From positions 1-34,105 of the forward strand of contig CALBMX010000064.1 of NCBI GenBank assembly GCA_937896235.1: 34,105 nt of DNA, in the 5' to 3' direction. Of the stretch, positions 1-7,566 are shown one piece after another (the stretch's first letter is position 1; each line of letters starts with the position of its first letter). Under the pieces are notes generated by a model. That model saw only the letters and a list, made by a program, of their open reading frames with translations. It was not told the DNA's origin and made no database searches. A program made the position numbers and the translations under genes. The stretch comes from an uncultured bacterium (lineage in GTDB: Bacteria; Planctomycetota; UBA1135; GCA-002686595).

Positions 1-189
1 GATAGCCTCATGAAACTTCGTTAGTCATCCAGCGGGTGCAAAACCCGCCCGGTAAGGGGGTAGCCCGCCCATGCCGGTGGCGCTGGTGCACAGTGTGGCC
101 AGGCATGCTGGTCGGAGGGAATTGAGAATGCTGTTGCGTTCCGCAATTAACTGGCACTCGCGCAATGTCATAGCGCGACATCCATCCTG
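1..189 (+). other. Structured non-coding segment, possibly domain I of a group II intron
   Basis: No convincing gene is visible left of the first IS. The stretch is rich in hairpins: GCGGGT-GCAAA-ACCCGC near 32-48 is a perfect 6-bp stem, and GCGC/GCGC near 152-168 is another. The run of short stems, with CCGGTAAGG and later GGAGGGAATTGAG, reads like the 5' RNA part of a bacterial group II intron. Such an identity would fit the intron 3' end found on the far side of the IS pair (2337-2703). The hairpins are seen; the intron identity is inference from general appearance and the context. It could instead be unrelated non-coding DNA. Confidence 0.35.
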
Positions 190-1273
190 GGCGTTGGTGC
201 ATATTCCCCCGGCCTCGTAGCGCCCAGGAACGCGGTTTCTCAGGCAATGACTCTATGACAGCCGAAGTCTGAGGCATGAAATCACGAGTCCATCCGAAGT
301 ACAAAACTAAGTATCGCGTCACCAACTGGGCTGAATATGACAAGGCCCTCGTCCGGCGTGGCGACATCACCCTGTGGATCTCGGAGGACGCCATCGAGGC
401 ATGGACTCCAGCGCGTAGCGGCAAGCGTGGTGCTCCGCGCAAGTACTCGGACGCGGCCGTTGAAACGGCTCTGACTCTTCGCCTTATCTACGGGCTCCCA
501 CTTCGCCAGGCCGAGGGCTTCTTGCGTTCGCTGCTCCGCATCATGGGCCTCGACTTGAACGCTCCCGATCACACAACGCTCTCGCGGAGAGGCCGTCAAC
601 TCAACATCTCCCTCAGGCGGAAAGCCTCATCAAAGCCCATCGATTTGATCATCGACAGCACGGGGCTCTCAATTGTCGGCCAAGGCGAATGGGCAGCTGC
701 AAAGCACGGTAAACGGGGAAAGCGCGGTTGGCGGAAGCTCCACCTCGGTGTCAACGGCGCGGGCGAAATCGTCGCGCAAGTTCTGACTGACGCAAACGTG
801 GACGACGCGAAAACGGGGCTTGATTTGATCGAGCAAGTCGAGGACGACATCAAGGAAGTCATCGGGGACGCGGCGTACGATACCTCCGCGATCTACGAAG
901 CTGCCGGGGCCAGAGGAGCAGATGTCGTCGTGCCGCCAGTGAAGGGAGCAGTCGTGTCTGGATCGAAGCTACCGCTCTCGGCGCGAGACGAAACCGTGCT
1001 CAAAGTGAACGCGCTGGGGCGGAGAGAGTGGAAGAAGGAATCCGGCTATCATCGACAAGGGCGTGTCGAGAACACCTTCTTTCGCTATAAGCAGATCCTG
1101 GGCGGCAAGCTGCATGCGCGGCATGTTCAGGCGCAGGAAGTGGAGGCCGCGTTGGCTTGCAGGATCTTGAACCGGATGACTGGATTAGGGCTACCGGTCT
1201 CAGTTGCGAAGGCTGCATGAACTGGGTAGGGTAGGGACCATGCAGCTCGCGCTCAACAATACGCACCAACGCC
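190..1273 (+). mobile_element. IS5-family insertion sequence, copy 1 (complete)
   Basis: The element is bounded by 16-bp terminal inverted repeats that match at 15 of 16 positions: GGCGTTGGTGCATATT at 190-205 and its near reverse complement at 1258-1273. The repeat may extend one base outwards on each side (189 and 1274). It carries one transposase gene covering most of its about 1.08 kb, the usual size for IS5-family elements. I see no clear 2-9 bp target duplication at the outer ends, which fits with later rearrangement. The second copy follows immediately in the same orientation. Confidence 0.85.
276..1220 (+). CDS. IS5-family transposase, copy 1
   Basis: This 314-residue DDE transposase would cut and join the ends of the surrounding IS. 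Visible motifs are the first catalytic Asp in LIIDSTG (D127), the second in IGDAAYD (D198) and the catalytic Glu in GRVENTFFRYKQ (E265). The spacing and the GRVE/R-K arrangement are typical of the IS5 family (IS903-like groups). The N-terminal 100 residues, with the R-Q-A-E-G-F-L-R-S-L segment, match the usual IS5 DNA-binding part. The frame is intact from ATG to stop, so the enzyme may be active. It is about 89% identical (280/314 residues by my count) to the neighbouring copy at 1339-2283. Confidence 0.93.
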   Translation: MKSRVHPKYKTKYRVTNWAEYDKALVRRGDITLWISEDAIEAWTPARSGKRGAPRKYSDAAVETALTLRLIYGLPLRQAEGFLRSLLRIMGLDLNAPDHTTLSRRGRQLNISLRRKASSKPIDLIIDSTGLSIVGQGEWAAAKHGKRGKRGWRKLHLGVNGAGEIVAQVLTDANVDDAKTGLDLIEQVEDDIKEVIGDAAYDTSAIYEAAGARGADVVVPPVKGAVVSGSKLPLSARDETVLKVNALGRREWKKESGYHRQGRVENTFFRYKQILGGKLHARHVQAQEVEAALACRILNRMTGLGLPVSVAKAA

Positions 1274-2336
1274 CACGTTCAGCGGTTCTTGCGGGTCGTT
1301 TTCTTAGGGCAAGCGCATCTGCGACCGATGCTTGAGGCATGAATTCACGCATCCATCCGAAGTACAAGACGAAGTATCGAGTCACCAACTGGGCCGAGTA
1401 CGACAAGGCTCTCGTCCGGCGCGGCGACATCACCCTGTGGATCTCGGAGGACGCTATTGACGAATGGACTCCAAAGCGCAGCGGCAAGCGCGGTGCTCCA
1501 CGCAGGTACTCGGACCTGGCTATCGAAACGGCCCTGACGCTGCGCCTCGTCTACAGGCTCCCACTGCGCCAAGCCGAAGGCTTCCTGCGATCGCTGCTGA
1601 GCATCATGGGCCTCGACTTGGACGCGCCTGACCACACAACGCTCTCGCGAAGAAGCCGTCAGCTCAACATCGCGCTCAAGCCAAAGGTATCATCAAAGCC
1701 CATCGATTTGATCATCGACAGCACGGGGCTCTCAATTGTCGGCCAAGGCGAATGGGCAGCTGCAAAGCACGGCAAACGTGGAAAGCGGGGTTGGAGGAAG
1801 CTACACATCGGCGTCAATGGCGCGGGCGAGATCGTGGCGCAGGTCCTGACAGACGGGAATGTGGACGATGCAAAAACGGGGCTTGATTTGATCAAGCAAG
1901 TCGAAGGCGACATTGCGTGTCTCATCGGAGACGCGGCCTACGACACAGCTGCGATCTACGAAGCTGCTGGGGGCAGAGGCGCCAAGGTTGTTGTGCCGCC
2001 AGTGAAGGGCGCAGTCGTGTCTGGACCGAAGCTACCGCTCTCGGCGCGAGACGAGACGGTGCTCAAAGTGAACGCGATGGGGCGGAGAGAATGGAAGAAG
2101 GAGTCCGGCTATTATCGACAAGGTCGCGTGGAGAATACCTTCTTTCGCTACAAGCAGATCCTGGGCGGCAAGCTTCACGCGCGGCATGCAAAGGCGCAAG
2201 AAGTAGAGGCCGCGTTGGCTTGCAGAATCTTGAACCGGATGAGCGAACTTGGGCTACCGGTCTCAGTTGCGAAGGCTGCATGAACTGGGTAGGGTAGGGA
2301 CCATGCAGCTCGCGCTCAACAATACGCACCAACGCC
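1274..2336 (+). mobile_element. IS5-family insertion sequence, copy 2 (left end lost)
   Basis: This second element lies in tandem with copy 1. Its right terminal repeat is intact at 2321-2336 and identical to that of copy 1. No left terminal repeat is present. Counting back 81-86 bases from the start codon, where copy 1 has its left repeat, one lands on the right repeat of copy 1 (1258-1273) in the opposite orientation. The 65 bases before the gene are only loosely similar to the copy 1 leader (shared core around TTTTCTTAGGGCAA and TTGAGGC). Copy 2 alone therefore looks unable to move, but the pair could move using the left end of copy 1 and the right end of copy 2. Confidence 0.75.
1339..2283 (+). 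CDS. IS5-family transposase, copy 2
   Basis: This is a 314-residue DDE transposase, collinear with copy 1 without gaps and with the catalytic residues at the same positions (D127, D198, E265). I count 34 amino-acid differences from copy 1, spread over the protein but rare in residues 118-156 and at the C-terminus. The reading frame is intact. Its element has lost its own left terminal repeat, so it may act only in trans or on the composite of both copies. The right end of its element interrupts a group II intron maturase gene (see 2337-2615). Confidence 0.92.
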   Translation: MNSRIHPKYKTKYRVTNWAEYDKALVRRGDITLWISEDAIDEWTPKRSGKRGAPRRYSDLAIETALTLRLVYRLPLRQAEGFLRSLLSIMGLDLDAPDHTTLSRRSRQLNIALKPKVSSKPIDLIIDSTGLSIVGQGEWAAAKHGKRGKRGWRKLHIGVNGAGEIVAQVLTDGNVDDAKTGLDLIKQVEGDIACLIGDAAYDTAAIYEAAGGRGAKVVVPPVKGAVVSGPKLPLSARDETVLKVNAMGRREWKKESGYYRQGRVENTFFRYKQILGGKLHARHAKAQEVEAALACRILNRMSELGLPVSVAKAA

Positions 2337-2615
2337 TGCCGACGGAATCGGCATCTCCCCGTGCGCATACAGCACCAGATCCTTAGTCGGAAACTTTTGG
2401 GGCACTGTGCCTACTACGGCATCACCGGCAATTCGGTGGCGCTCCAGAAGTTCCGCAGTGGAATGAGAAACGTGTGGATGAAATGGTTGCGGCGGCGCTC
2501 ACGCGCTGCATTTGCAAAGAACTGGGACTGGTGGGCACGCTTCTTCAAGCGCCACGCCCTACCTCCAGCCCGAGCCATCCACTCGAACGTTCCCCGCAAC
2601 GTAGCGAATCCATGA
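2337..2615 (+). pseudogene. C-terminal fragment of a group II intron reverse transcriptase/maturase
   Basis: Starting at the first base after the IS right end, an open frame reads C-R-R-N-R-H-L-P-V-R. It continues through KLLGHCAYYGITGN, VWMKWLRRRS and a P-P-A-R-A-I-H-S segment to the stop at 2613-2615. This order matches the maturase C-terminus of bacterial group II intron proteins: the C-R-x-N-R-H-x-P motif, L-x-G-H-Y-x-Y-Y-G-I-T-G-N, W-x-x-x-L-x-R-R-S and L-P-P-x-R. The reverse transcriptase domains and N-terminus are missing, so this is a truncated remnant. A GTG at 2361 opens an apparent 84-residue ORF, but the homology begins upstream of it, at the IS junction. Confidence 0.8.
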
Positions 2616-2622
2616 GCCTGAG

Positions 2623-2655
2623 GAGCCGGATGCGCTAATCGCGCACGCCCGGATC
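2623..2655 (+). ncRNA. Group II intron domain V-like hairpin
   Basis: This 33-nt segment opens with GAGCCGG, folds through a TGCGC-TAATC-GCGCA stem-loop, has a two-base CG bulge and closes with CCCGGATC. That is the layout of the catalytic domain V of group II introns, including the GAGCC opening that carries the AGC triad and the two-nucleotide bulge. It sits just 3' of the maturase stop codon, as in bacterial group II introns. Two pairs of the lower stem are imperfect (G opposite A, A opposite C), so the remnant may have decayed. Confidence 0.7.
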
Positions 2656-2657
2656 TG

Positions 2658-2703
2658 TGGGAGCCCCGGGGAGGTGACAACCCGGGGCCACCCGGCGCCA
2701 ATG
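2658..2703 (+). ncRNA. Group II intron domain VI-like hairpin and approximate 3' end
   Basis: Immediately after domain V there is a strong stem, CCCCGGG/CCCGGGG, with a 10-nt loop. It is flanked by GGG and a CCACCC that holds a candidate bulged branch-point A near 2690. This is the usual position of domain VI. The exact 3' splice boundary cannot be fixed by eye and is placed at about 2700. The following 100 bases up to the protease gene contain no gene I can support. Confidence 0.55.
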
Positions 2704-2802
2704 CGATGGAAGGGACCACGGGCCCGTCTGGGCTGAGCTGCAACATAGGAGGGAGCGGAATGTAATCGGCCCCGGCGCCAAGGGGAAAATCGGCTGCCCC
2801 GT

Positions 2803-4644
2803 TTACCGAATTTCTTCAATGAAGTCGGCTTGGAAATTCCCATCAACAAGTTTGCCGTCTGCAAACACCTTCACATCCATACGTTTACACCACTCCATCA
2901 CACCGAGGCCAAGCTCCTTCGAGTTAGTGATCTTGTGGAACTTGCCCTCGAGTGCGATGTAATTACCGCAGCTTCCGACACCATCAATCGAGCAACCGCA
3001 TGCAACCTCAAAAGTGGCCTGAGGTAGCTCCTTGCCAGGAATCGAGGCGCCGGCGCGGCGAAGCCATTCGGATGGGATGGACTCCACGGGAATGGCAAAC
3101 CCTATTCCACCGGCGAAGTTGGCATCGGTGATTGAGGCTGAGGGAATGCCAACCATGTGGCCGGCCTCGTTGAGAAGGGTGCCGCCGCTTACTCCCGAGT
3201 GTGTCCCCGCATCCGTCTTGATAATAGGGCCTTCAGGCTCCACTGCAAAACCAGCGCAGATTCCCCTCGTCAGGGTGATCGAAACGAGTGCCGACGAGCC
3301 GCCTGTCATGGGGTAGCCAAGTGAAATCAGTGGACTTCCGAGTTTGATGTCTGCGGACGAACCAAGTGTGATGTTGGGGAAGACTAGCCCTTTGGGAAGG
3401 GGCTGCCCATCCAGTGTAGAGACGATTCGCAAGAGAGCTAAGTCGAGCTCCTGGCGGTAGTCGACGATCTCCAACCCGAAAGATGGCGAGGCGGGCAAGC
3501 GCGGGTCTGAGTTGAATCCACCGTGAAGGCGCGGAAGCCAGCGATTGCGTCCCTTGTAGTCCGCGGCCCATTGCTCACCATCTTGGCCGAGGGCGGGCGT
3601 TTTCCCGGATCCCAAGTGTGACCCAGAGACGACATGGGCATTGGTGAGGATGAGGCCATCCGAGGACAGGATCGTTCCTGAGCCCGCGCCGAAAGGACCG
3701 TAGATCGCAACAGTGGAGCAGGCGGCTTGCTCAAAAACGGACATGCTGTTCGGGTTCGCGATCGGTGGCGAGACCGGTGGCAAGAAGCTGGGCAGTGGAG
3801 CGCTTGTATCTCCTAGATCGGTGACCTCGAGTAGTCGCAAGGTGACCGGGATTTGATCCAACACCTCAAGCTCTGGTAGGGCATAGATTTGGAATGAAAT
3901 ATTCTTCATCTGCCGGCCTCTGATCTCCACACGCTCGTAGCCGATTTCCCGAATGGACGTCGCGTAGGGGAAGTCGAGTGCGGCGACTGGATTCTTCGGC
4001 CCAGCAATTAAGTCAATGTCATGATCGGGCGAGTAGGCCTCGACTCGCCATAAGGAGTTGCGGTCCGCTTGGAAGCCCTCGGGAAGAGTAAGGACCGCCC
4101 GCATACCGTGATCCCGTGTGAGCGTAATTTCTATGGGCTTCCCGGGGCTAAGGCTCGCTCGACTTGGCTCGAGGATTTCAAAGTGCACATTGCAGGAGAT
4201 CGGAACGAACTTCTTGATGTCGACCGGCTGATCTCCAGAACCGATAGAGAAGGTCCACGAGCCCGCTCGCAGGGGTTGCGAGTCAGCTCGTGTGATGAGC
4301 AGGCTCTCGTCTGGCCACGTGTTGGCACCTTCGACTTGGCCGCCCCCAATCTCGTACCCCCTCGGAGGGGTGCCATCGAAGGAGCCGGTGAGGGTGACAT
4401 CACCTGTTGCATCCGTCGTCCAGACGCGGATTGCAAATGCGCTCGCGGGAACCTCAATCCGAACGCTCGGTAGCTCCTCTTCAAAAATAACAGTCCCTAT
4501 ACCGATCACGACCCGTTGCGATTGATCTCTCTCCAACGTAATGACGTCGGGAACGCTCTCGCTTCCCGACGCTACGCCTAGGATCGAGGCTAGGAGCAGG
4601 GGGGTGAGCAGCAGCGAACGGCGGGTAGTAGTCTGATTAGGCAT
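2803..4644 (-). CDS. Secreted trypsin-like serine protease with a long N-terminal region
   Basis: This 613-residue protein has an N-terminal signal sequence (TTTRR followed by a hydrophobic stretch about 10-27, then A-S-G-S). Residues 30-290 form beta-rich extracellular-type sequence of no family I recognise. Residues about 305-530 form a chymotrypsin/HtrA-fold domain. The triad is visible: His337 in LTNAHVVS, Asp401 in ELDLALLRI and Ser486 in SGVSGGTLL. The G-F-A-I-P-V segment near 515 is typical of the domain end. No PDZ domain is evident, unlike DegP/HtrA; the last 80 residues contain several Cys that could form disulfides. It follows the large secreted protein gene on the same strand, 77 bp downstream, so the two may be cotranscribed. 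Substrate unknown. Confidence 0.85.
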   Translation of the reverse strand: MPNQTTTRRSLLLTPLLLASILGVASGSESVPDVITLERDQSQRVVIGIGTVIFEEELPSVRIEVPASAFAIRVWTTDATGDVTLTGSFDGTPPRGYEIGGGQVEGANTWPDESLLITRADSQPLRAGSWTFSIGSGDQPVDIKKFVPISCNVHFEILEPSRASLSPGKPIEITLTRDHGMRAVLTLPEGFQADRNSLWRVEAYSPDHDIDLIAGPKNPVAALDFPYATSIREIGYERVEIRGRQMKNISFQIYALPELEVLDQIPVTLRLLEVTDLGDTSAPLPSFLPPVSPPIANPNSMSVFEQAACSTVAIYGPFGAGSGTILSSDGLILTNAHVVSGSHLGSGKTPALGQDGEQWAADYKGRNRWLPRLHGGFNSDPRLPASPSFGLEIVDYRQELDLALLRIVSTLDGQPLPKGLVFPNITLGSSADIKLGSPLISLGYPMTGGSSALVSITLTRGICAGFAVEPEGPIIKTDAGTHSGVSGGTLLNEAGHMVGIPSASITDANFAGGIGFAIPVESIPSEWLRRAGASIPGKELPQATFEVACGCSIDGVGSCGNYIALEGKFHKITNSKELGLGVMEWCKRMDVKVFADGKLVDGNFQADFIEEIR

Positions 4645-4721
4645 GAGAAGAGTTTCGCCTCAATGGTGACTTCAGGCAAGCCTCGCCGTTCGCTTGTTTG
4701 AGGCTTGTAGCCTCTGGACCG

Positions 4722-7262
4722 CTAGGGAAACGAGAGTAGGAACTCGACCAAGGCGTGCATTGCGGAGCGGTTCCCTAGGTTGGGGAGCTTCGTATCTAGC
4801 GTCATTTCGGCGAGTGGCTTTCCAAACATGGATTCCGCCCGATAGAGGAAGATCGGGTCTCCTGTAAACTCCAGTCCATATGCGAGCGAGGCCCATTGTT
4901 GGTACTCATTTGTATAAGACGACATGCCGTCAGCTGGAACCGCGCCGCAGAAGGGGGGCAAGGTCAAGTCCACTGGGCCGGTTGCGAGCTCTGACCATGG
5001 GGCGGAGTTAGCCGGGTCCCAAGATTCCGGAGAAACCATCGCGTACAAGGAGTCGACCAGTACATCGGTCATGATTTGGTTCGCGGCCGGCGATACGTTC
5101 GTAAACACAGAGCGGATCACACCCACGAGAGCGTTCTCGACGATCGACATCTCTGTGATTTGACGGCCTCGATAATTGCCACCTAGGAACTTGATGTAGA
5201 CCTTGGATTCGATGATTCCAGTACACGCGTCTTGTCCGTCATTGAGCAACTTAGCGATGCCCTCGAACCACGGTAGCTTCTCAGCGCGAAACGCAGGGTC
5301 GCCAGTTGCGTAGGCGGCGGCCATCACATCGACGCCCCAGCCTTCAGCACGTCCAAATGGAAGCCCTTCCCCGGGGTAAGTGTCGGCGTAGATACGATCC
5401 GATTTCTGCCCCGTACCTTGGACATGGTCGTAGAACGAGTTGTCGTAGACGTGATAGCTCAAATGGAAGGACTCGGCCTGTTGTTCCAAGTCATCCTTTG
5501 CCAAGGAATCGTTTCCCATCCAGACCAGGGACTTCGCTGGGCCCGTGTAGCGCACAAGGTGTTGGATGTCGATATGGGCATAGCCGGAGAGCTCTTGCTC
5601 ATACGTCGGTTGCAGTCCTTGGGCCTTGACCCAATCCGCTTGGAATGTCGGGGCCGTTGTGAAACCAAAGGGATCGTTCGTCCCCGTCGGGTGCATGTAG
5701 TACCCAAAGGGCATATAGGTCTTACCTGACTGCGTTGTGAGCCAGTCATAGAGATTCGAGGGCGATCCATCAAAGCGGTACAGCGCGTTCGGTTGGCGGT
5801 CCGTATCCATGCGATGCAAGAGTTGAAGGCGACGATAGCCGCTCAACGAAGACGCGAGCAGAGTTCGGAGCCCCCAGGTGAAAAAGATCCCGTCACCTCC
5901 AGTCATCCCTCCGTAGGCGACTCCATAAGGGTGGGCCCAGCCGAGCGCATTGGATTCGTAAGGGTAGATCCCTTGACCCGTGCCTTGCTCCATGTGCCCT
6001 TTGATTTCGTTGTATTCGATGGCGAGCTCCTTGCGGAATTCGTCAGTTGGAATCTGAGGAAGGAGTGGTAGCAGGTGACGTTGGGGGAAATACGTAGCCG
6101 TCGTTTGATTCCACCAAGACCACAAAACGGGCTTCCCGGAGACAAAGGGGCCAGGCTTTGAAAAGGCGAGTCCCTCATCTTCCGCATGGGAGATCGCGCG
6201 CGCGAAATCGATGCCGGGGGCAAGGGAAATACGGCGCTCCATCTGTCCTTGCTGGGGAAAATAGTGCATCGACCCATCTGCGTTTGCGGCCACGAGTGGA
6301 AGGGCGAGGTAGTTGCCTAAGGAGAACAACTTTCCCAGGCCTGGATCTGAATAATTCTGTTTCCCAACCCAAGAGCCAGGAATAAGGAGCACGATTCGCT
6401 TGAAGTAAAGGGCGGCCAGCGCTTCATTGGACACCGCGCCGTCCGTGGATCCGTCTGCGCCATTGTGAAGTCGAAGATCCAACTCAAGGGACGAATCGGA
6501 TTGCGAGAAGCGCAGGTAGGAGTGCACTCCAAACATGTGGGGTAATGTGCCCTTTGCGCCAAGGACCGATTGAAGGGGGCGCATCATGCCATGGTGGCGA
6601 ATCTCTGTCTGCACCTTGCCGTAACGCTTGACCTCGCGGGCTCCTTGGTCGTAAACCGCGTCGTGCACTAGGTCGAGTAGGTAGATGTTCCCGAAGGGAT
6701 CCTCCGCGGCTAAGATTAGCTGGCCGGGTGTCGTCAGGATGGACTTCACTGGTGCCGGCAGGTTGTCGGGACCTGCGATCAAGTCTGCAAGTGTTGGCGA
6801 AGGCGGTAAATTCTTCCTCGATTGCGGCACCATTTGTACCGCGTATTGCAAGGTTGTCTCTGGCCCCGTTGGCGTGTCGAGGTGGGCGATCACTTCAACC
6901 ACGGCGGCGCCGTCTGCTGCATTCGGATGCCAAGCTACCACCTCGAGTTGCGTGGGAACCGGATTGCCATTTTCGTCTAGGACCGTTAGCGGCGAGTCGA
7001 CTTCATTCCCAAGAAAGGTGCCTGCGGGTACAGGTAGGGTTCCATGGAGTGTGAACGAGGGGACACTCGGTTTGGCGACCTCCAAAAGGCCAACAATCGG
7101 TGAGCCGGCAGCGGCGAGGGGAGAGCCACCTAGGGATCCCGTCTGGTGGATCCCAAAGGCAGAACCTTGGGAAGCCAAAACGTGGACATTTGTGACAGGT
7201 AGGGACGGAGATTGGGCGCACAAAAGTGCAGCACCAAGGTGCAAAAGGAATGCTGAAAGCAT
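4722..7262 (-). CDS. Large secreted protein, possible polysaccharide-active (YetA/PcRGLX-like) enzyme
   Basis: With the ATG at 7260-7262 this encodes 846 residues beginning MLSAFLLHLGAALLCAQ, a short export signal. The frame is open upstream to 7352, but the extra 30 residues have no signal-like character and would bury the signal sequence. After the signal, about 50-150 contains F-T-L-H-G-T-L-P-V-P and P-V-P-T-Q-L-E-V-V, resembling the N-terminal barrel of YetA/rhamnogalacturonan exolyase-like proteins. The remainder is aromatic-rich and helical with G-W-G-V-D-V-M and Y-A-T-G-D-P elements, suggesting an alpha/alpha toroid. No catalytic residues could be assigned, so the enzyme call is tentative. 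The start codon is immediately preceded by ten C on the coding strand, with no ribosome binding site. The trypsin-like protease gene lies downstream. Confidence 0.7.
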   Translation of the reverse strand: MLSAFLLHLGAALLCAQSPSLPVTNVHVLASQGSAFGIHQTGSLGGSPLAAAGSPIVGLLEVAKPSVPSFTLHGTLPVPAGTFLGNEVDSPLTVLDENGNPVPTQLEVVAWHPNAADGAAVVEVIAHLDTPTGPETTLQYAVQMVPQSRKNLPPSPTLADLIAGPDNLPAPVKSILTTPGQLILAAEDPFGNIYLLDLVHDAVYDQGAREVKRYGKVQTEIRHHGMMRPLQSVLGAKGTLPHMFGVHSYLRFSQSDSSLELDLRLHNGADGSTDGAVSNEALAALYFKRIVLLIPGSWVGKQNYSDPGLGKLFSLGNYLALPLVAANADGSMHYFPQQGQMERRISLAPGIDFARAISHAEDEGLAFSKPGPFVSGKPVLWSWWNQTTATYFPQRHLLPLLPQIPTDEFRKELAIEYNEIKGHMEQGTGQGIYPYESNALGWAHPYGVAYGGMTGGDGIFFTWGLRTLLASSLSGYRRLQLLHRMDTDRQPNALYRFDGSPSNLYDWLTTQSGKTYMPFGYYMHPTGTNDPFGFTTAPTFQADWVKAQGLQPTYEQELSGYAHIDIQHLVRYTGPAKSLVWMGNDSLAKDDLEQQAESFHLSYHVYDNSFYDHVQGTGQKSDRIYADTYPGEGLPFGRAEGWGVDVMAAAYATGDPAFRAEKLPWFEGIAKLLNDGQDACTGIIESKVYIKFLGGNYRGRQITEMSIVENALVGVIRSVFTNVSPAANQIMTDVLVDSLYAMVSPESWDPANSAPWSELATGPVDLTLPPFCGAVPADGMSSYTNEYQQWASLAYGLEFTGDPIFLYRAESMFGKPLAEMTLDTKLPNLGNRSAMHALVEFLLSFP

Positions 7263-7272
7263 GGGGGGGGGG
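7263..7272 (-). repeat. Homopolymeric C10 tract abutting a start codon
   Basis: Ten consecutive G on the plus strand (C on the coding strand) directly precede the ATG of the large secreted protein. Such a tract is prone to slipped-strand mispairing. In the longer open frame from 7352 the tract is coding (Cys-Pro-Pro-Pro), so a length change would shift that frame but not the frame from the ATG at 7262. Confidence 0.9.
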
Positions 7273-7296
7273 CAGTAGGAGTGGCGGCCGGCCGAT

Positions 7297-7317
7297 AGCC
7301 CGAAGTCGCTTCGGGCT
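7297..7317. promoter_or_regulatory. Perfect 9-bp hairpin upstream of the secreted protein gene
   Basis: AGCCCGAAG, a 3-nt spacer, and CTTCGGGCT form a perfect inverted repeat 35 bp upstream of the start codon at 7262. A second palindrome, CGGCCGGCCG (7284-7293), lies between it and the C tract. There is no T run on either side, so it is a poor intrinsic terminator. It could be a leader hairpin, an operator or an mRNA-stabilising element. Function not shown. Confidence 0.5.
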
Positions 7318-7497
7318 GGTTGTATTATCTCACTAGGATGACACCGTATCACCGTTCTTTTTATGAATGAGTGTTCCTCCCTTGCGCAAAAGGGACTTGT
7401 GAGATTGTGCGAAATGTGTGGCGAAGTAGAGGGAACCCCACAGCCCTAGGAGTGCGCAAATGTCAGGGTCAGGAATGGGAATCTTGGCCCAGATTTG

Positions 7498-7530
7498 TAG
7501 AAAGCGCCCGCGTTCCCGAGCGGGAATCGC
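7498..7530 (-). terminator. Possible terminator downstream of boxB
   Basis: Read on the minus strand, GCG-bulge-TTCCC, loop GCTC, GGGAA-CGC forms an 8-bp stem with one bulge. It is followed by GCGGGCGCTTTCT. It lies about 37-57 bp after the boxB stop codon. The T run is weak, so termination is plausible but not certain. Confidence 0.4.
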
Positions 7531-7544
7531 GGACGCCTTCATGT

Positions 7545-7562
7545 GCTGTCGAATTCGGATTA
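7545..7562 (+). repeat. Left copy of a direct repeat bracketing the box module
   Basis: The sequence GCTGTC-GAATTCGGAT-TA lies just beyond the boxB stop codon. A second copy, with one extra C after GCTGTC and one extra C after GGAT, is at 11642-11661, just beyond the end of the regulator gene, in the same orientation. A weaker match (GGAC/GCC) lies about 10 bases further left in each case. Confidence 0.6.
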
Positions 7563-7566
7563 GCCC

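Noticed and set aside
8..442. Minus-strand open frame across the left flank and first transposase start
   Set aside because: Runs antisense over the IS end and transposase gene; composition is a shadow and a matching shadow exists over copy 2.
7333..7542. 69-residue minus-strand frame between boxB and the secreted protein gene
   Set aside because: No family features, overlaps the probable boxB terminator and the longer secreted-protein frame; checked as a possible PEP-CTERM-like tail but lacks the motif with a membrane helix and basic end.
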